A stretch of 64,000 nt of DNA, taken from the NCBI GenBank assembly GCA_019421365.1, contig JAHZFJ010000022.1, positions 1 to 64,000 on the forward strand, in the 5' to 3' direction. Every line of letters starts with the position of its first letter. Positions within the stretch are counted from its first letter, which is position 1. The position numbers were made by a program, and so were the translations under genes. This document shows positions 8,447 through 17,522 of this stretch, piece after piece. Origin of the DNA: Lachnospiraceae bacterium (GTDB lineage: Bacteria; Bacillota; Clostridia; Lachnospirales; Lachnospiraceae). Under the pieces are notes generated by a model, which worked only from the letters and a program-made list of their open reading frames with translations, had not been told where the DNA came from and searched no databases.

Positions 8447-8716
8447 ATGTTCCGCTTATGGGGAAAGATATTTAAAAACAATAGAATGCTAACGGATATT
8501 ACGGTTGAGAATGACGATTTAACCCTCAATCGTACAAAAAAGATATATGATGCAATCGATACTATATGTTATTCCTTTGATCTATCCAAACCAATATGGT
8601 TAGATTCAAACATTGCAGATTTCAAGCGCCATGATAAAACAAGATTTACTAAGGATAATTTTATCGATCAGATTGATTTTGATTATTTAGAAATTCATGT
8701 AATAGAAGAAGACTAA
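8447..8716 (+). CDS. Small acidic protein of unknown function
   Basis: An 89-residue soluble protein that I do not recognise. It starts MFRLWGKIFKNNRML, with AAAGGAG seven bases before the ATG, so translation is well supported. The sequence is rich in Asp/Asn/Ile/Lys and has no membrane segment, cysteine cluster or repeat. The C-terminus is acidic (EIHVIEED). It stands alone, convergent with the zinc-transport operon, and ends in a strong shared terminator. A strong ribosome site and a terminator argue that it is a real gene; function cannot be inferred. Confidence 0.72.
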   Translation: MFRLWGKIFKNNRMLTDITVENDDLTLNRTKKIYDAIDTICYSFDLSKPIWLDSNIADFKRHDKTRFTKDNFIDQIDFDYLEIHVIEED

Positions 8717-8728
8717 TACTAGTAAGTA

Positions 8729-8768
8729 ATAAACAAGAGCTGTCACCACGTGACAGCTCTTGTTTATT
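8729..8768. terminator. Bidirectional terminator
   Basis: A perfect inverted repeat (arms of about 19 bases ending in GTCAC/GTGAC around a tiny loop) sits between the convergent small-protein gene and znuB. A- and T-rich flanks support termination on both strands. Confidence 0.85.
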
Positions 8769-8782
8769 TATATTCTTTATTC

Positions 8783-9595
8783 TTAATGTTTTCCTAGTAA
8801 ACTACATAATATTAATACGCTCAGATTTACTACAACTACACTTGCTCCAACTGGTATAGAATATTGATAGGATACTATCATACCAATTATAAAACATATT
8901 ACCGATATCACTGCTGAGCTAACTACTACTAGACGGAAACTCTTAAAGATTCTCATTGAACTTAGAGCGGGGAATATAATCAAACTTGATATTAACATAG
9001 CGCCCATCATACGCATTCCTAGTACAATTGTAATAGCTGTTAAGAATGCAATTAACATATTATATAACGAAACATTAATTCCTGCTGCTTTTGAAAAATT
9101 CTCATCGAAAGTAACATTGAATAATTGATGATAGAATAACACAAACAGTACAAGCACTATTATTGATAATACGATGCTAAGTTTTACATCATCATTATTC
9201 ATGGCTAATATGCTTCCGAACATGTAACCATCTACATCTGCATTCATTCCTGTGGTTCGTGATATTACAATAACACCAATAGCCAATGAACTACTCGATA
9301 TCAATGCAATTAACGCATCCCCTTTGATTTTACTATTATTACTAAGTCGTAACAATAAGAATGCCGCAACAACAACCACAGGAATACTAAGTTTAAGTGG
9401 TGCTATATTCATAGCCATGGCAATTGATAATGCACCAAAGGATACATGTGATAATCCATCACCTATCATAGAAAAACGCTTTAACACTAAGCTTACACCT
9501 AATAATGCGGCACATAATGATACTAATATCCCTACGATTACCGCTCTTGATATGAATGGATACGATAGCATCTCTTGTAATGTTTGTATCATCAA
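8783..9595 (-). CDS. znuB: Zinc-type metal ABC transporter, permease
   Basis: Membrane subunit of a cluster A-I (zinc/manganese) ABC importer. It has about eight hydrophobic segments in 270 residues; the N-terminus MMIQTLQEMLSYPFISRAVIVGI and the GDGLSHVSFGALSIA block are typical of ZnuB/TroC-like permeases. The start overlaps the end of the ATPase gene by four bases (ATGA), showing translational coupling. It is the last gene of the fur-type regulator/binding protein/ATPase/permease operon on the - strand. The zinc assignment comes from the histidine-rich binding protein rather than from this subunit. Confidence 0.93.
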   Translation of the reverse strand: MMIQTLQEMLSYPFISRAVIVGILVSLCAALLGVSLVLKRFSMIGDGLSHVSFGALSIAMAMNIAPLKLSIPVVVVAAFLLLRLSNNSKIKGDALIALISSSSLAIGVIVISRTTGMNADVDGYMFGSILAMNNDDVKLSIVLSIIVLVLFVLFYHQLFNVTFDENFSKAAGINVSLYNMLIAFLTAITIVLGMRMMGAMLISSLIIFPALSSMRIFKSFRLVVVSSAVISVICFIIGMIVSYQYSIPVGASVVVVNLSVLILCSLLGKH

Positions 9596-10296
9596 TGTCC
9601 CCCTCCTAACAACGCTTTTGCATAGGATGTGTTTATGTATTCTTTGGTTTTCCCAAAGAATAACACCTTTTGTCCCATCTGCAATATCTTATTAGCACTT
9701 TTTGTTGCCATACGAACGTCATGCGAAACCATAATAACAGTTACATGATCTCTTCGATTTAACTCTTCAATGATATCATAGAGCTCAGCTGTAACTACAG
9801 GATCTAGTCCTGTAACCGGCTCATCTAATACAAGTAAAGAATCGGTAGCGCAAAGAGCTCTTGCTAACAATACTCTTTGCTGTTGCCCACCAGAAAGTTC
9901 CCTGTAACTCTTATGTCTTAAATCATAGATTTTAAGGCGTTCCAAATTATCCTTTACGCGCTTCTTTTCATTTGCATTGTAAAATGGTCTTAACCCCTTA
10001 CTCTTAATACAACCAGATAACACAATCTCATACACTGATGCTGGAAAATCCTTTTGTGAATCTGTCTGCTGCGGAAGATATCCGATTCCCCCTGGTGTAA
10101 GTTCTTTGTTTATCTCTATTACACCTGACGTAAGTTTCAATAAACCCATAAGACCTTTTATTAAAGTACTTTTACCAGAACCATTCTCGCCAACTATACA
10201 AAGATAGTCTCCTTGTTCAATTTTAAAACTAACCTGATCAACGGCAACTTTTCCGTCATATTCAATACTGATATCTTTGCATGTGACAATACTCAT
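9592..10296 (-). CDS. znuC: Zinc-type metal ABC transporter, ATPase
   Basis: Nucleotide-binding subunit that powers metal uptake. Walker A is GENGSGKST, the ABC signature is ELSGGQQQRVLLARAL, Walker B is LLVLDEPVTGLD and the switch histidine is in MVSHDV. The start at 10296 (MSIVTCKDISIEYDG) lies one base past the stop of the binding-protein gene. AAGGAGG is 12 bases upstream, within that gene's last codons. An in-frame ATG at 10326 would overlap the upstream gene more and would put the ribosome site inside its own coding region. The length of 234 residues is standard. Confidence 0.94.
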   Translation of the reverse strand: MSIVTCKDISIEYDGKVAVDQVSFKIEQGDYLCIVGENGSGKSTLIKGLMGLLKLTSGVIEINKELTPGGIGYLPQQTDSQKDFPASVYEIVLSGCIKSKGLRPFYNANEKKRVKDNLERLKIYDLRHKSYRELSGGQQQRVLLARALCATDSLLVLDEPVTGLDPVVTAELYDIIEELNRRDHVTVIMVSHDVRMATKSANKILQMGQKVLFFGKTKEYINTSYAKALLGGGH

Positions 10297-10297
10297 A

Positions 10298-11272
10298 TTA
10301 GTTAAGAGCCTCCTTAAGATTTTCAAGATTCTGATACATTAAACTTAGATATGTCGCACCATTCTTATAATCATCTGTAGATACATTATGACATGAGTGT
10401 AATAATAATGTCTTAGCACCAGTTGCACTAGCGATTGACTCTGCTACTTTTGGATTAGCCAATTCTTCATAGAAGATAACAGGTATCTCATCTTCTTTTA
10501 CTTTATCAATAATTGTTGCAATTACCTTTGCACTAGGCTCTGTTTCAGAAGAACAAGAATCATAAGCAGATACATAATCTAGCCCATATTCCTCAAAGAA
10601 ATAATGGAACGCAAATCTTCCACCAAACACAACTTCATTTCTCTTTGCTTCTTTTACCATATCTCTTATATCCTGGTCTAATTGATCCAGACTAGCAAGA
10701 TACTCCTTCGCATTGTTTTCAAAAGTCATTGCATTAGTTTTATCAACCTCACATAGTGCGACCTTAATATCCTCTACCATAACCTTAGCATTCAAAGGGT
10801 TTGTCCAGATATGAGGATCATAGGAATGAACGTGGTCATCATCACTTTCTTCATCCTCATGGTCATGATCATGGTCTTCTACCTCATCTAGGGTAATATT
10901 CTTTGATAAATCAACAATCATTACATCACTATCCAAACTATCTAGAATCTTAGAAACCCAAGGTTCCATCTCATCACCAGTATACAAGAATATATCTGCT
11001 TTATTTATATCAATTATATCACTTGGTGTTGGCTCATACGTATGACTCTCAACACCTGGTTTTAATAACATTTTAACCTCTACAGCATCCTTACCAACTT
11101 GATTTACAAAATCATATTGTGGAAATAATGTTGTTACTACTTTAATTTTCGGAGTATTATCACCTTCTGCTACTTTACTATCCGTAGTCTCGGATTTTGA
11201 ACAACCAGCTAAAAATAAGATTATTATACTAACCATACTTATTATTACTTGTAATTTTCTATACCTCTTCAT
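10298..11272 (-). CDS. znuA: Zinc-binding lipoprotein of ABC importer
   Basis: Extracellular solute-binding protein of cluster A-I. A lipoprotein signal peptide ends in the lipobox LAGC (about residues 21-24), so it is tethered to the membrane. The domain begins KIKVVTTLFPQYDFVNQVG. Metal-ligand histidines are visible in GVESHTYEP, in the region YDPHIWTNP and in GRFAFHYFF. Between them is an Asp/His-rich loop (DHDHDHEDEESDDDH), a hallmark of zinc rather than manganese binders. It is the second gene of the operon, right after the Fur-family regulator. Confidence 0.94.
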   Translation of the reverse strand: MKRYRKLQVIISMVSIIILFLAGCSKSETTDSKVAEGDNTPKIKVVTTLFPQYDFVNQVGKDAVEVKMLLKPGVESHTYEPTPSDIIDINKADIFLYTGDEMEPWVSKILDSLDSDVMIVDLSKNITLDEVEDHDHDHEDEESDDDHVHSYDPHIWTNPLNAKVMVEDIKVALCEVDKTNAMTFENNAKEYLASLDQLDQDIRDMVKEAKRNEVVFGGRFAFHYFFEEYGLDYVSAYDSCSSETEPSAKVIATIIDKVKEDEIPVIFYEELANPKVAESIASATGAKTLLLHSCHNVSTDDYKNGATYLSLMYQNLENLKEALN

Positions 11273-11317
11273 ATCTACCGTTTACCTTTCATTAGATCCT
11301 TGCATGCTACAAACTTA

Positions 11318-11740
11318 TCAGTCTTCTTTGTTCGATTTACATGTCTTACACCAACCATAGAATACCGTTTTCGTATTATCAACCTCAAAACCATGTGCCT
11401 CTAGAATGTGGCTATCAGCACCTGCTAAATAATCACACTTTACATGCAATAGAGTACCACATTTAATACATTTAAGATGAAAATGTGAATGACATTCCTT
11501 ATTTTCACCAATGTACTGATAGCAAGCCCCCATACCTTCTTCTAAAAAGTATTTCCTTAAAGTACCTGACTCAGTCAACTTTTCCATATATCTATAAATT
11601 GTGGTTCTTCCAACAGAAATCTGATTTTCTCGTAGATGGTTTAACACCTCATCAATAGTTACATGATTCTCTCCATGATTTTCAAGATAATTTTGAATAA
11701 TTTCTCTTTGTTTAGTTTTATATTCATTCGAAGTCGCCAT
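11318..11740 (-). CDS. Fur-family regulator, probably Zur
   Basis: Metal-sensing repressor of 140 residues. The N-terminal winged helix (TIDEVLNHLRENQISVGRTTIYRYMEKL) has the TTIYRxxxxL signature of the Fur family. The C-terminal half carries two CxxC pairs (CIKCG and CKTC) for the structural zinc and a His-rich HSHFHLKC sensing block. Being first gene of an operon for a zinc-type ABC importer, it is most likely the zinc sensor Zur controlling its own operon. I did not find a convincing Zur operator by eye. A peroxide (PerR) or iron (Fur) role is less likely from context. Confidence 0.88.
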   Translation of the reverse strand: MATSNEYKTKQREIIQNYLENHGENHVTIDEVLNHLRENQISVGRTTIYRYMEKLTESGTLRKYFLEEGMGACYQYIGENKECHSHFHLKCIKCGTLLHVKCDYLAGADSHILEAHGFEVDNTKTVFYGWCKTCKSNKED

Positions 11741-11829
11741 ACTCGAAGCCTCCCTATCTCATATCTAAATAAGTGGATTCCATAGACACGTTCTTCTACT
11801 ATGAAATTCACGAGAATTTACTTTACATA

Positions 11830-11873
11830 AAAAAATACAATATGAAATTCGATTTCAATTTCATATTGTATTC
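11830..11873 (-). terminator. Terminator after the MATE gene
   Basis: Perfect 15-bp arms AATACAATATGAAAT (11834-11848) and its complement (11858-11872), followed by a T-run on the - strand. Confidence 0.85.
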
Positions 11874-11905
11874 CTATTTTTATTATTTGTCAAATTAAAT
11901 TTAGA

Positions 11906-13237
11906 TCAAGCCTGTTCAAACTTCTTAATAACAACGTAGTAAGCAACTGCTAATGGTATTGTTGCTGCAATCCATGCGATTGGCCCTGCTAAACAGATTC
12001 CTGCAAATCCTATCAATGCTGGTAATGTAAAAGAACACACCGTTCTTGCAAACAATTCAAACACACCTGCCATGAATGGCATAAAGCTACGTCCCATACC
12101 TTGTAGTGCATTACGATATACAAACAGCATATTAAGCACTGGCAAGAATATAGCAATGACTGTTAGATAAACTTGTGCACTTTCGAATACTTCAATCTCT
12201 TTTCCATCAACAAACAGTCCTGTCAATGGCTTTCCAAAGAGTAATAGAATTGCACTTCCTGCTATTGCAAATATTATTGTTAACATAGAGCATTTCTTTA
12301 CACCTTCTTTTACCCTATCAATTCTACCTGCTCCTAAGTTTTGTCCTGCGTAATTTGCCATTGTTACACCAAATGTACCTGCCGGTTGTGTTACAAGTTG
12401 TTCAACCTTACTTGCAGCTGTATACGCTGCAATCTTAGCTGAACCAAATAAGTTAAGTGAACCTTGTAATACTAGAACTCCTATTGCTGTCACTGAAAAT
12501 TGAAGTGCCATTGGTAATCCTATTTTCCAGTGTTTCCACGCTAATTTAGAGTTATATGTAAAATCTTTCTTTGTTAATCTTAATATACTGTATTTTTTTA
12601 ACGTGTAAAGTAGACAAAGACCACCTGCTACACCTTGAGATATTACTGTTGCCCAAGCGGCACCCGCTACACCCGTGTGAAAACATAGAATAAACACCAA
12701 ATCTAACACAACGTTTAACAACGATGATACAATTAAGAAGTATAGCGGTGTTTTGCTATCTCCCAATGCACGTAGAATACAAGCAATCATATTGTAAAAT
12801 ACCGTACATACAATACCTATGAATATAACATTAATATATTTTAGAGCATCAGCCATAATATCATCTGGAGTATTCATGAGCCTTAATAACGGTTTTGAAG
12901 TTAATAAGCTCAATACGGTCAAGACAATAGTCATAAACGTACATAGGATTATTGATGTTCCCACGGATTGACGTAAACCATCCATATCTTTTGCACCAAA
13001 CTTTTGTGCTACAAGAACTGCAAAACCACTTGTTAAACCCATTAAAAACCCTAGAATTAAGAATGATAATCCACCAGTTGCACCTACTGCCGCTAAAGCT
13101 TCTACACCAATACTTTTTCCTACTATTATGGTATCAGCCATACTGTATAACTGTTGAAACACATTACCTATTAGCAATGGTACAGAATACGTTAATATTA
13201 ACCGCGTTGGACTCCCGCTAGTTAAATCTTTAGTCAT
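11906..13237 (-). CDS. MATE family multidrug exporter
   Basis: Na+- or H+-coupled efflux transporter with twelve predicted membrane helices in two pseudo-repeats. The start at 13237 (MTKDLTSGSPTRLILTYSVP) has AAGGAGG at seven bases; the open frame continues nine codons upstream without a better site. SVPLLIGNVFQQLYSMADTIIVGK is the standard first-helix region of the DinF/NorM-like clade common in clostridia. It is a monocistronic gene with its own terminator. The substrate cannot be predicted. Confidence 0.93.
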   Translation of the reverse strand: MTKDLTSGSPTRLILTYSVPLLIGNVFQQLYSMADTIIVGKSIGVEALAAVGATGGLSFLILGFLMGLTSGFAVLVAQKFGAKDMDGLRQSVGTSIILCTFMTIVLTVLSLLTSKPLLRLMNTPDDIMADALKYINVIFIGIVCTVFYNMIACILRALGDSKTPLYFLIVSSLLNVVLDLVFILCFHTGVAGAAWATVISQGVAGGLCLLYTLKKYSILRLTKKDFTYNSKLAWKHWKIGLPMALQFSVTAIGVLVLQGSLNLFGSAKIAAYTAASKVEQLVTQPAGTFGVTMANYAGQNLGAGRIDRVKEGVKKCSMLTIIFAIAGSAILLLFGKPLTGLFVDGKEIEVFESAQVYLTVIAIFLPVLNMLFVYRNALQGMGRSFMPFMAGVFELFARTVCSFTLPALIGFAGICLAGPIAWIAATIPLAVAYYVVIKKFEQA

Positions 13238-13444
13238 ACTATTTCCTCCTTGGTATACTCCCACTAATATTTCATAAGATGTAACTTCCGTTTACCATAT
13301 TGGCACACGTGTCCCTCTCACTATTGCCATTATTACACGTCAAATATAAAAAATCAATTCCTATAGTAAAGAATTATTCAATTATTTTAGTGTAGAAATT
13401 CAACATTAGAAAAAGCCTTGCATTCGCTTCAATAGTAATGCATT

Positions 13445-13488
13445 AAAAAGGCTATCCACTAAGTAATACTAACTTAATGAATAGCCTT
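13445..13488 (-). terminator. Terminator after pgi
   Basis: Arms AAGGCTATCCACTAAGT and ACTTAATGAATAGCCTT pair with two mismatches. A T-run follows on the - strand. Confidence 0.75.
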
Positions 13489-13517
13489 ATTTATTTTAAT
13501 AACTACAATATTCTAGA

Positions 13518-14867
13518 TTATAATCTCTTTAATAATTCTTCTCTTTGTGCTTCAAATCCTGGTTTTCCAAGTAAAGCAAACATGTTTTTCTTGTAGCTTT
13601 CAACACCTGGTTGATCGAATGGGTTAACACCTAAGATATAACCACTTACACCACAAGCAAATTCGAAGAAATAGAATAATTCACCTAAGTAGAATTCTGT
13701 TTGTTCTGGTAAATTAACAATAAGGTTAGGAACATCTCCATCTGTATGAGCTAATAAAGTTCCTTTCATTGCACTCTTATTAACGAAATCAACTGTTTTA
13801 CCAGCTAAATAATTTAATCCGTCTAAGTCAACTTCTTCTTCCTCTAAAACGATTTCACAAGTTGATTTCTCAAGATTAACTACTGTTTCAAACATTGTTC
13901 TTTGTCCATCTTGGATAAACTGTCCCATAGAGTGAAGATCTGTTGTTAAATCTACTGCTGCTGGGAAGATACCTTTTTGATCCTTACCTTCACTTTCTCC
14001 ATATAATTGCTTCCACCATTCATTAACATAGTGAAGAGCTGGCTCATAGTTAGCTAGGATTTCAATGTTCTTACCTTTTCTAAGTAAGATATTACGAACT
14101 GCTGCATATAAAACTGCATCATTTTCTTCATATGAGTTGTTAAGACAACGTTCTCTCATACTAGCAGCACCTTCCATTAACTTAGTAATATCAGCACCAC
14201 TAACTGCAATTGGTAATAAACCTACAGCTGTTAATACAGAGAATCTACCACCAACATCATCAGGTACTACGAAACTTTCATAACCTTCTTCTGTTGCAAG
14301 GTTTTTAAGTGCTCCTTTTTCTTTATCAGTTGTAGCATAGATACGTTTTGCTGCTTCTTCTTTTCCGTACTTTTCTGTTAATAATTTCTTGAATACACGG
14401 AAAGCGATTGCTGGTTCTGTAGTTGTTCCTGATTTACTAATAATGTTAACAGAAAAATCTCTGTCACCAATTGTTTCAATTAAGTGGCTAATATACGTAC
14501 TACTAATATTATTTCCTACGTAATAAATCTCTGGAGTTTTTCTAATCTCTTTCGATACAGAATTATAAAAACTGTGGCGTAAGAATTCGATAGCCGCTCT
14601 AGCTCCTAGGTAAGATCCACCAATTCCAATAACTAATAAAACATCGGAATCACTTTGAATCTTTTTAGCTGCAGCTTGGATTCTTGTAAACTCATCTTTG
14701 TCATATTCTACAGGAAGATCAATCCATCCTAAAAAATCATTACCTGCACCTGATTTACTAAGTAACTGTTTTTTTGCACCCTCAGCGATTGTTTCCATCA
14801 TCTTCATCTCATCGTTAGAGATAAATTTCTTTGCTGCTGAGTAATCAAACGAAACTCTTGTTTTCAT
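13518..14867 (-). CDS. pgi: Glucose-6-phosphate isomerase
   Basis: Interconverts glucose 6-phosphate and fructose 6-phosphate in glycolysis. Family blocks are present: VIGIGGSYLGARAAIEFL, NIISKSGTTTEPAIAFR with the phosphate-binding SKSGT, GGRFSVLTAVGLLPIA and, toward the end, NPFDQPGVESYKKNMF. The start at 14867 (MKTRVSFDYSAAKKF) is supported by AAAGGAG nine bases upstream and gives 449 residues, the usual size of the Firmicutes form. The open frame extends upstream but without support. It is a single gene with its own terminator; pfkA is 7 kb away. Confidence 0.97.
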   Translation of the reverse strand: MKTRVSFDYSAAKKFISNDEMKMMETIAEGAKKQLLSKSGAGNDFLGWIDLPVEYDKDEFTRIQAAAKKIQSDSDVLLVIGIGGSYLGARAAIEFLRHSFYNSVSKEIRKTPEIYYVGNNISSTYISHLIETIGDRDFSVNIISKSGTTTEPAIAFRVFKKLLTEKYGKEEAAKRIYATTDKEKGALKNLATEEGYESFVVPDDVGGRFSVLTAVGLLPIAVSGADITKLMEGAASMRERCLNNSYEENDAVLYAAVRNILLRKGKNIEILANYEPALHYVNEWWKQLYGESEGKDQKGIFPAAVDLTTDLHSMGQFIQDGQRTMFETVVNLEKSTCEIVLEEEEVDLDGLNYLAGKTVDFVNKSAMKGTLLAHTDGDVPNLIVNLPEQTEFYLGELFYFFEFACGVSGYILGVNPFDQPGVESYKKNMFALLGKPGFEAQREELLKRL

Positions 14868-15035
14868 GTAATAACACTCCTTTGTTAAAATTAGCGCACT
14901 AGATTGTAAATTGGAACCACAATACTTCTCAAGTGTACTCAATATTTAAACCTATTTTAACAAATGAACCCTATATATTCAATATGAAAATTAAACAGAT
15001 TTTCGTAATGTTTAGCTTTCAAATATATGAAACGT

Positions 15036-16226
15036 TTAGGCTAAAAACTCTTTTAGAATATCTTCAATTATCTTCTCTTCACTTTCAGTCCTTGCAGCAC
15101 GTTGATTATCCTTTTTAGAATCTACTTTTTCCATAGGCATAATTTGTTCTTGTTCATCAGGCGTCCCTTCTTTACTAGTAGCAATATCAGCTAGATTTCT
15201 AATTAAGAAACGCATATCCTCCCCCTTATCCTCACTAATAGGATAAACAGGTTGCATATTTCTTTGCATTTCTTCGGCCACCTTATTAATCTTCTCTTCA
15301 GCAGGAATTTCTCTAACTTGTTGCTCCTTTAATTGTTGTACCTTGATTTGTTTTGCGTTAAGTTCTTTTTCTCTTAATAGCATCTCTTTGTTACGTTCTT
15401 TCTTACTCTTCTCTCTCTCTCCTGCTACGGATTGGTTCTTCTGCTCTGCAATTACCTTTTGCTCTCTCTCGAGTTGTCGCTTTTTCTCTCTTTCTTTCTC
15501 TTTATCTTGATTAAGAGCTTGCTCCTCAGCCTTTAACTCCTCAACTATCCTTCGATTCCTCGTATACTTATCCTCAACAACAGATGATTTCTCTACTCTC
15601 TTGTCTACTCTCTTGTCTTCTTTCTTTTTATCTTTTTTACTATCTCCTTTTATTGTATTACTAAAATATTCTTGTCTATATTCTTCTAATACCTCAGGAG
15701 TGAAATTCTCTTGTTCCAAACGGACTTTTAGAAAATTTTCTAGATAATCTGTAATATTTGCTTTCAAAATACTCTTTTTCGCACCCAGATTAATAAAACT
15801 TTCCACAACTATCAACAAACTACTAGTAAACACTCCCGAGAAAAATGTTATTAAAATATCATTTTTTCCACAATTATATACAAGCCCCAAAACCGAGCCT
15901 ACGGTACCAGCCAGGAGACATAATATTAAAAGTTGTCCACCGATATTCTCCCATGTGTATAAGTAAATTCCACAAACTTTATGCTTGTATACATACTTAT
16001 CCACAAAACTATCCACATTATTAACACCTATCTTCAATTTATAGCATGCTTCAAATTTCATTTTCATCAATTTCATTAATTTATGCTTTGTAGATCCCAT
16101 ATTATCCGAAGCTTTAATTAATCTTTTATATGTACGACTCACCATAATCTTTAATATTGTTCCTAGTACGCATAAACCTGCCATTCCATAAATAAAGATG
16201 TAATTGTCATAAAGTTGCTGTATCAT
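15036..16226 (-). CDS. Unknown membrane protein with long charged coiled coil
   Basis: Not recognised. The N-terminal 160 residues hold three membrane segments (about 8-27, 98-117 and 126-145), with a basic stretch rich in Lys/Met between the first and second (HKLMKLMKMKFEACYKLK). From about residue 185 the protein becomes an extremely charged Lys/Glu/Arg/Gln-rich region likely to form a long coiled coil. Short repeats such as DKRVDKRVEK occur. The tail is acidic and ends DILKEFLA. The coiled coil is probably cytosolic by the positive-inside rule. No enzyme motif is visible. A role as a membrane-attached scaffold is a guess from shape. It sits alone between pgi and mtnN. Confidence 0.7.
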   Translation of the reverse strand: MIQQLYDNYIFIYGMAGLCVLGTILKIMVSRTYKRLIKASDNMGSTKHKLMKLMKMKFEACYKLKIGVNNVDSFVDKYVYKHKVCGIYLYTWENIGGQLLILCLLAGTVGSVLGLVYNCGKNDILITFFSGVFTSSLLIVVESFINLGAKKSILKANITDYLENFLKVRLEQENFTPEVLEEYRQEYFSNTIKGDSKKDKKKEDKRVDKRVEKSSVVEDKYTRNRRIVEELKAEEQALNQDKEKEREKKRQLEREQKVIAEQKNQSVAGEREKSKKERNKEMLLREKELNAKQIKVQQLKEQQVREIPAEEKINKVAEEMQRNMQPVYPISEDKGEDMRFLIRNLADIATSKEGTPDEQEQIMPMEKVDSKKDNQRAARTESEEKIIEDILKEFLA

Positions 16227-16374
16227 AAGTCAAATTCCCCTTTCGTTATTGCCATATATTTACATTTATTATACCGTAATTTTTTTTATTTGAAAAGGTA
16301 CTTGTCCGTAAAAGTCATTGACAAATTACTTGCTAACTTTACACTTAACTTGATTAACCTCTTGATACCAACAA

Positions 16375-16415
16375 AAAACAGCAATGGTCGACTATCTTTC
16401 AACCACTGCTGTTTT
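16375..16415 (-). terminator. Terminator after mtnN
   Basis: Arms AAAACAGCAATGGT and ACCACTGCTGTTTT pair with one G-T; a short loop and flanking A/T-rich sequence fit an intrinsic terminator for mtnN on the - strand. Confidence 0.75.
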
Positions 16416-16433
16416 ATTATATTTACCGTCTCA

Positions 16434-17129
16434 TTATATTCGTTCAACCAAACCGCAAACTAACTTAACTGTATGTTCAATTGCCTTTGCTTCAAATTCA
16501 CTGTAATCCATCTCTGCACTATTATCTGCTTTATCCGAGATTGCCCTTATCACTAGGAAAGGTATATTGTTAAGATACGCAGCTTGCGCAATTGCCGCAC
16601 CTTCCATCTCTGTACAATATCCTGAGAATTGCTTTACAAGCCAATCTTTCTTATCACCATCTGAGATGAATTGATCTCCACTAAGAACTCTTCCCTCGAA
16701 TACACTGATATCCGGATTTACTTCTTCGCACACTTCTTTCGCAATACCTCTTAGTCTTTCGTCAGCAACAAAAACCGAGTTATCCATCTGTGGTATTACA
16801 CCAACTTCATAACCAAATCCTGTTGCATCCATGTCATGTGTGATAGCATCTGTTGATAACACAATATCTCCAATGTTAATTTCATTACGAAGAGAACCTG
16901 CTACCCCAGTATTAATAACAACGTCAACACCAAACTCATCTACAAGAATCTGCGTACATACTGCTGCATTTACTTTACCAATTCCACTACGAACGATGAC
17001 TACTTTTCTATCATTAAGTTTACCGCTCATAAATACCATACTTGCTTTACTGATTGTTCTATCCACTTCCATTAATTCTTTTAAATTAGCAACTTCTTGT
17101 TCCATCGCTCCGATAATACCTATCTTCAT
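16434..17129 (-). CDS. mtnN: MTA/SAH nucleosidase
   Basis: Cleaves 5'-methylthioadenosine and S-adenosylhomocysteine to adenine plus the thio-sugar, recycling methylation and polyamine by-products. The sequence opens MKIGIIGAMEQEVANLKE, the standard N-terminus. INTGVAGSL is the nucleobase/phosphate-site loop, EMEGAAIAQ holds the ribose-binding Met-Glu pair, and VIRAISDKAD carries the catalytic aspartate. The 231 residues are exactly family size. A ribosome site (AGGAGG-like) precedes the ATG. It is monocistronic, convergent with nothing. Confidence 0.97.
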   Translation of the reverse strand: MKIGIIGAMEQEVANLKELMEVDRTISKASMVFMSGKLNDRKVVIVRSGIGKVNAAVCTQILVDEFGVDVVINTGVAGSLRNEINIGDIVLSTDAITHDMDATGFGYEVGVIPQMDNSVFVADERLRGIAKEVCEEVNPDISVFEGRVLSGDQFISDGDKKDWLVKQFSGYCTEMEGAAIAQAAYLNNIPFLVIRAISDKADNSAEMDYSEFEAKAIEHTVKLVCGLVERI

Positions 17130-17279
17130 GCTTGTCCTCCTGGATGATTTACGTTTTTATTAGACTTTACCATTTCTAATAATTAAATGCAAGAATATAT
17201 GAATTTCCATTGCAAATAAAGGTAAACTAATATAAAATAATACACTAGATTAGAATATTAATAAGTTAGGAGATATAGT

Positions 17280-17522
17280 ATGAATTACAAGACATCTGGT
17301 GTTTGTAGCAAAGAAATTCAGTTTGAAATTGAAAATGATATCATCAAAAGCGTAGAATTCGTTGGTGGTTGTTCCGGTAATACACAAGGTATATCCAAAT
17401 TAGTGGAAGGCATGTCCGTTGAAGAGGTTATCAAAAGACTAGAAGGCGTTAAATGTGGTTTTCGACCAACTTCATGTCCAGATCAATTAGCACAAGCTTT
17501 AAGATCTTATTCGCAGAAATAA
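17280..17522 (+). CDS. TSCPD-domain protein (TIGR03905 type)
   Basis: An 80-residue protein of the uncharacterised TSCPD family. Diagnostic features are the early cysteine in TSGVCSKEI, the VGGCSGNTQGISKLVEGM block and the near-terminal TSCPDQLAQAL that names the family. The TSCPD domain also occurs fused to ribonucleotide reductases, but the small stand-alone form has no established function. The three cysteines could bind metal or a cofactor. GGAG is seven bases before the ATG. The stop codon TAA is followed directly by the TTG start of the radical-SAM gene, so the two are translationally coupled and probably work together. Confidence 0.88.
   Translation: MNYKTSGVCSKEIQFEIENDIIKSVEFVGGCSGNTQGISKLVEGMSVEEVIKRLEGVKCGFRPTSCPDQLAQALRSYSQK

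Noticed and set aside
8741..8755. CACGTG-containing palindrome resembling parS
   Set aside because: Flanks are GTCAC/GTGAC, not TGTTTC/GAAACA. It is the stem of a bidirectional terminator.
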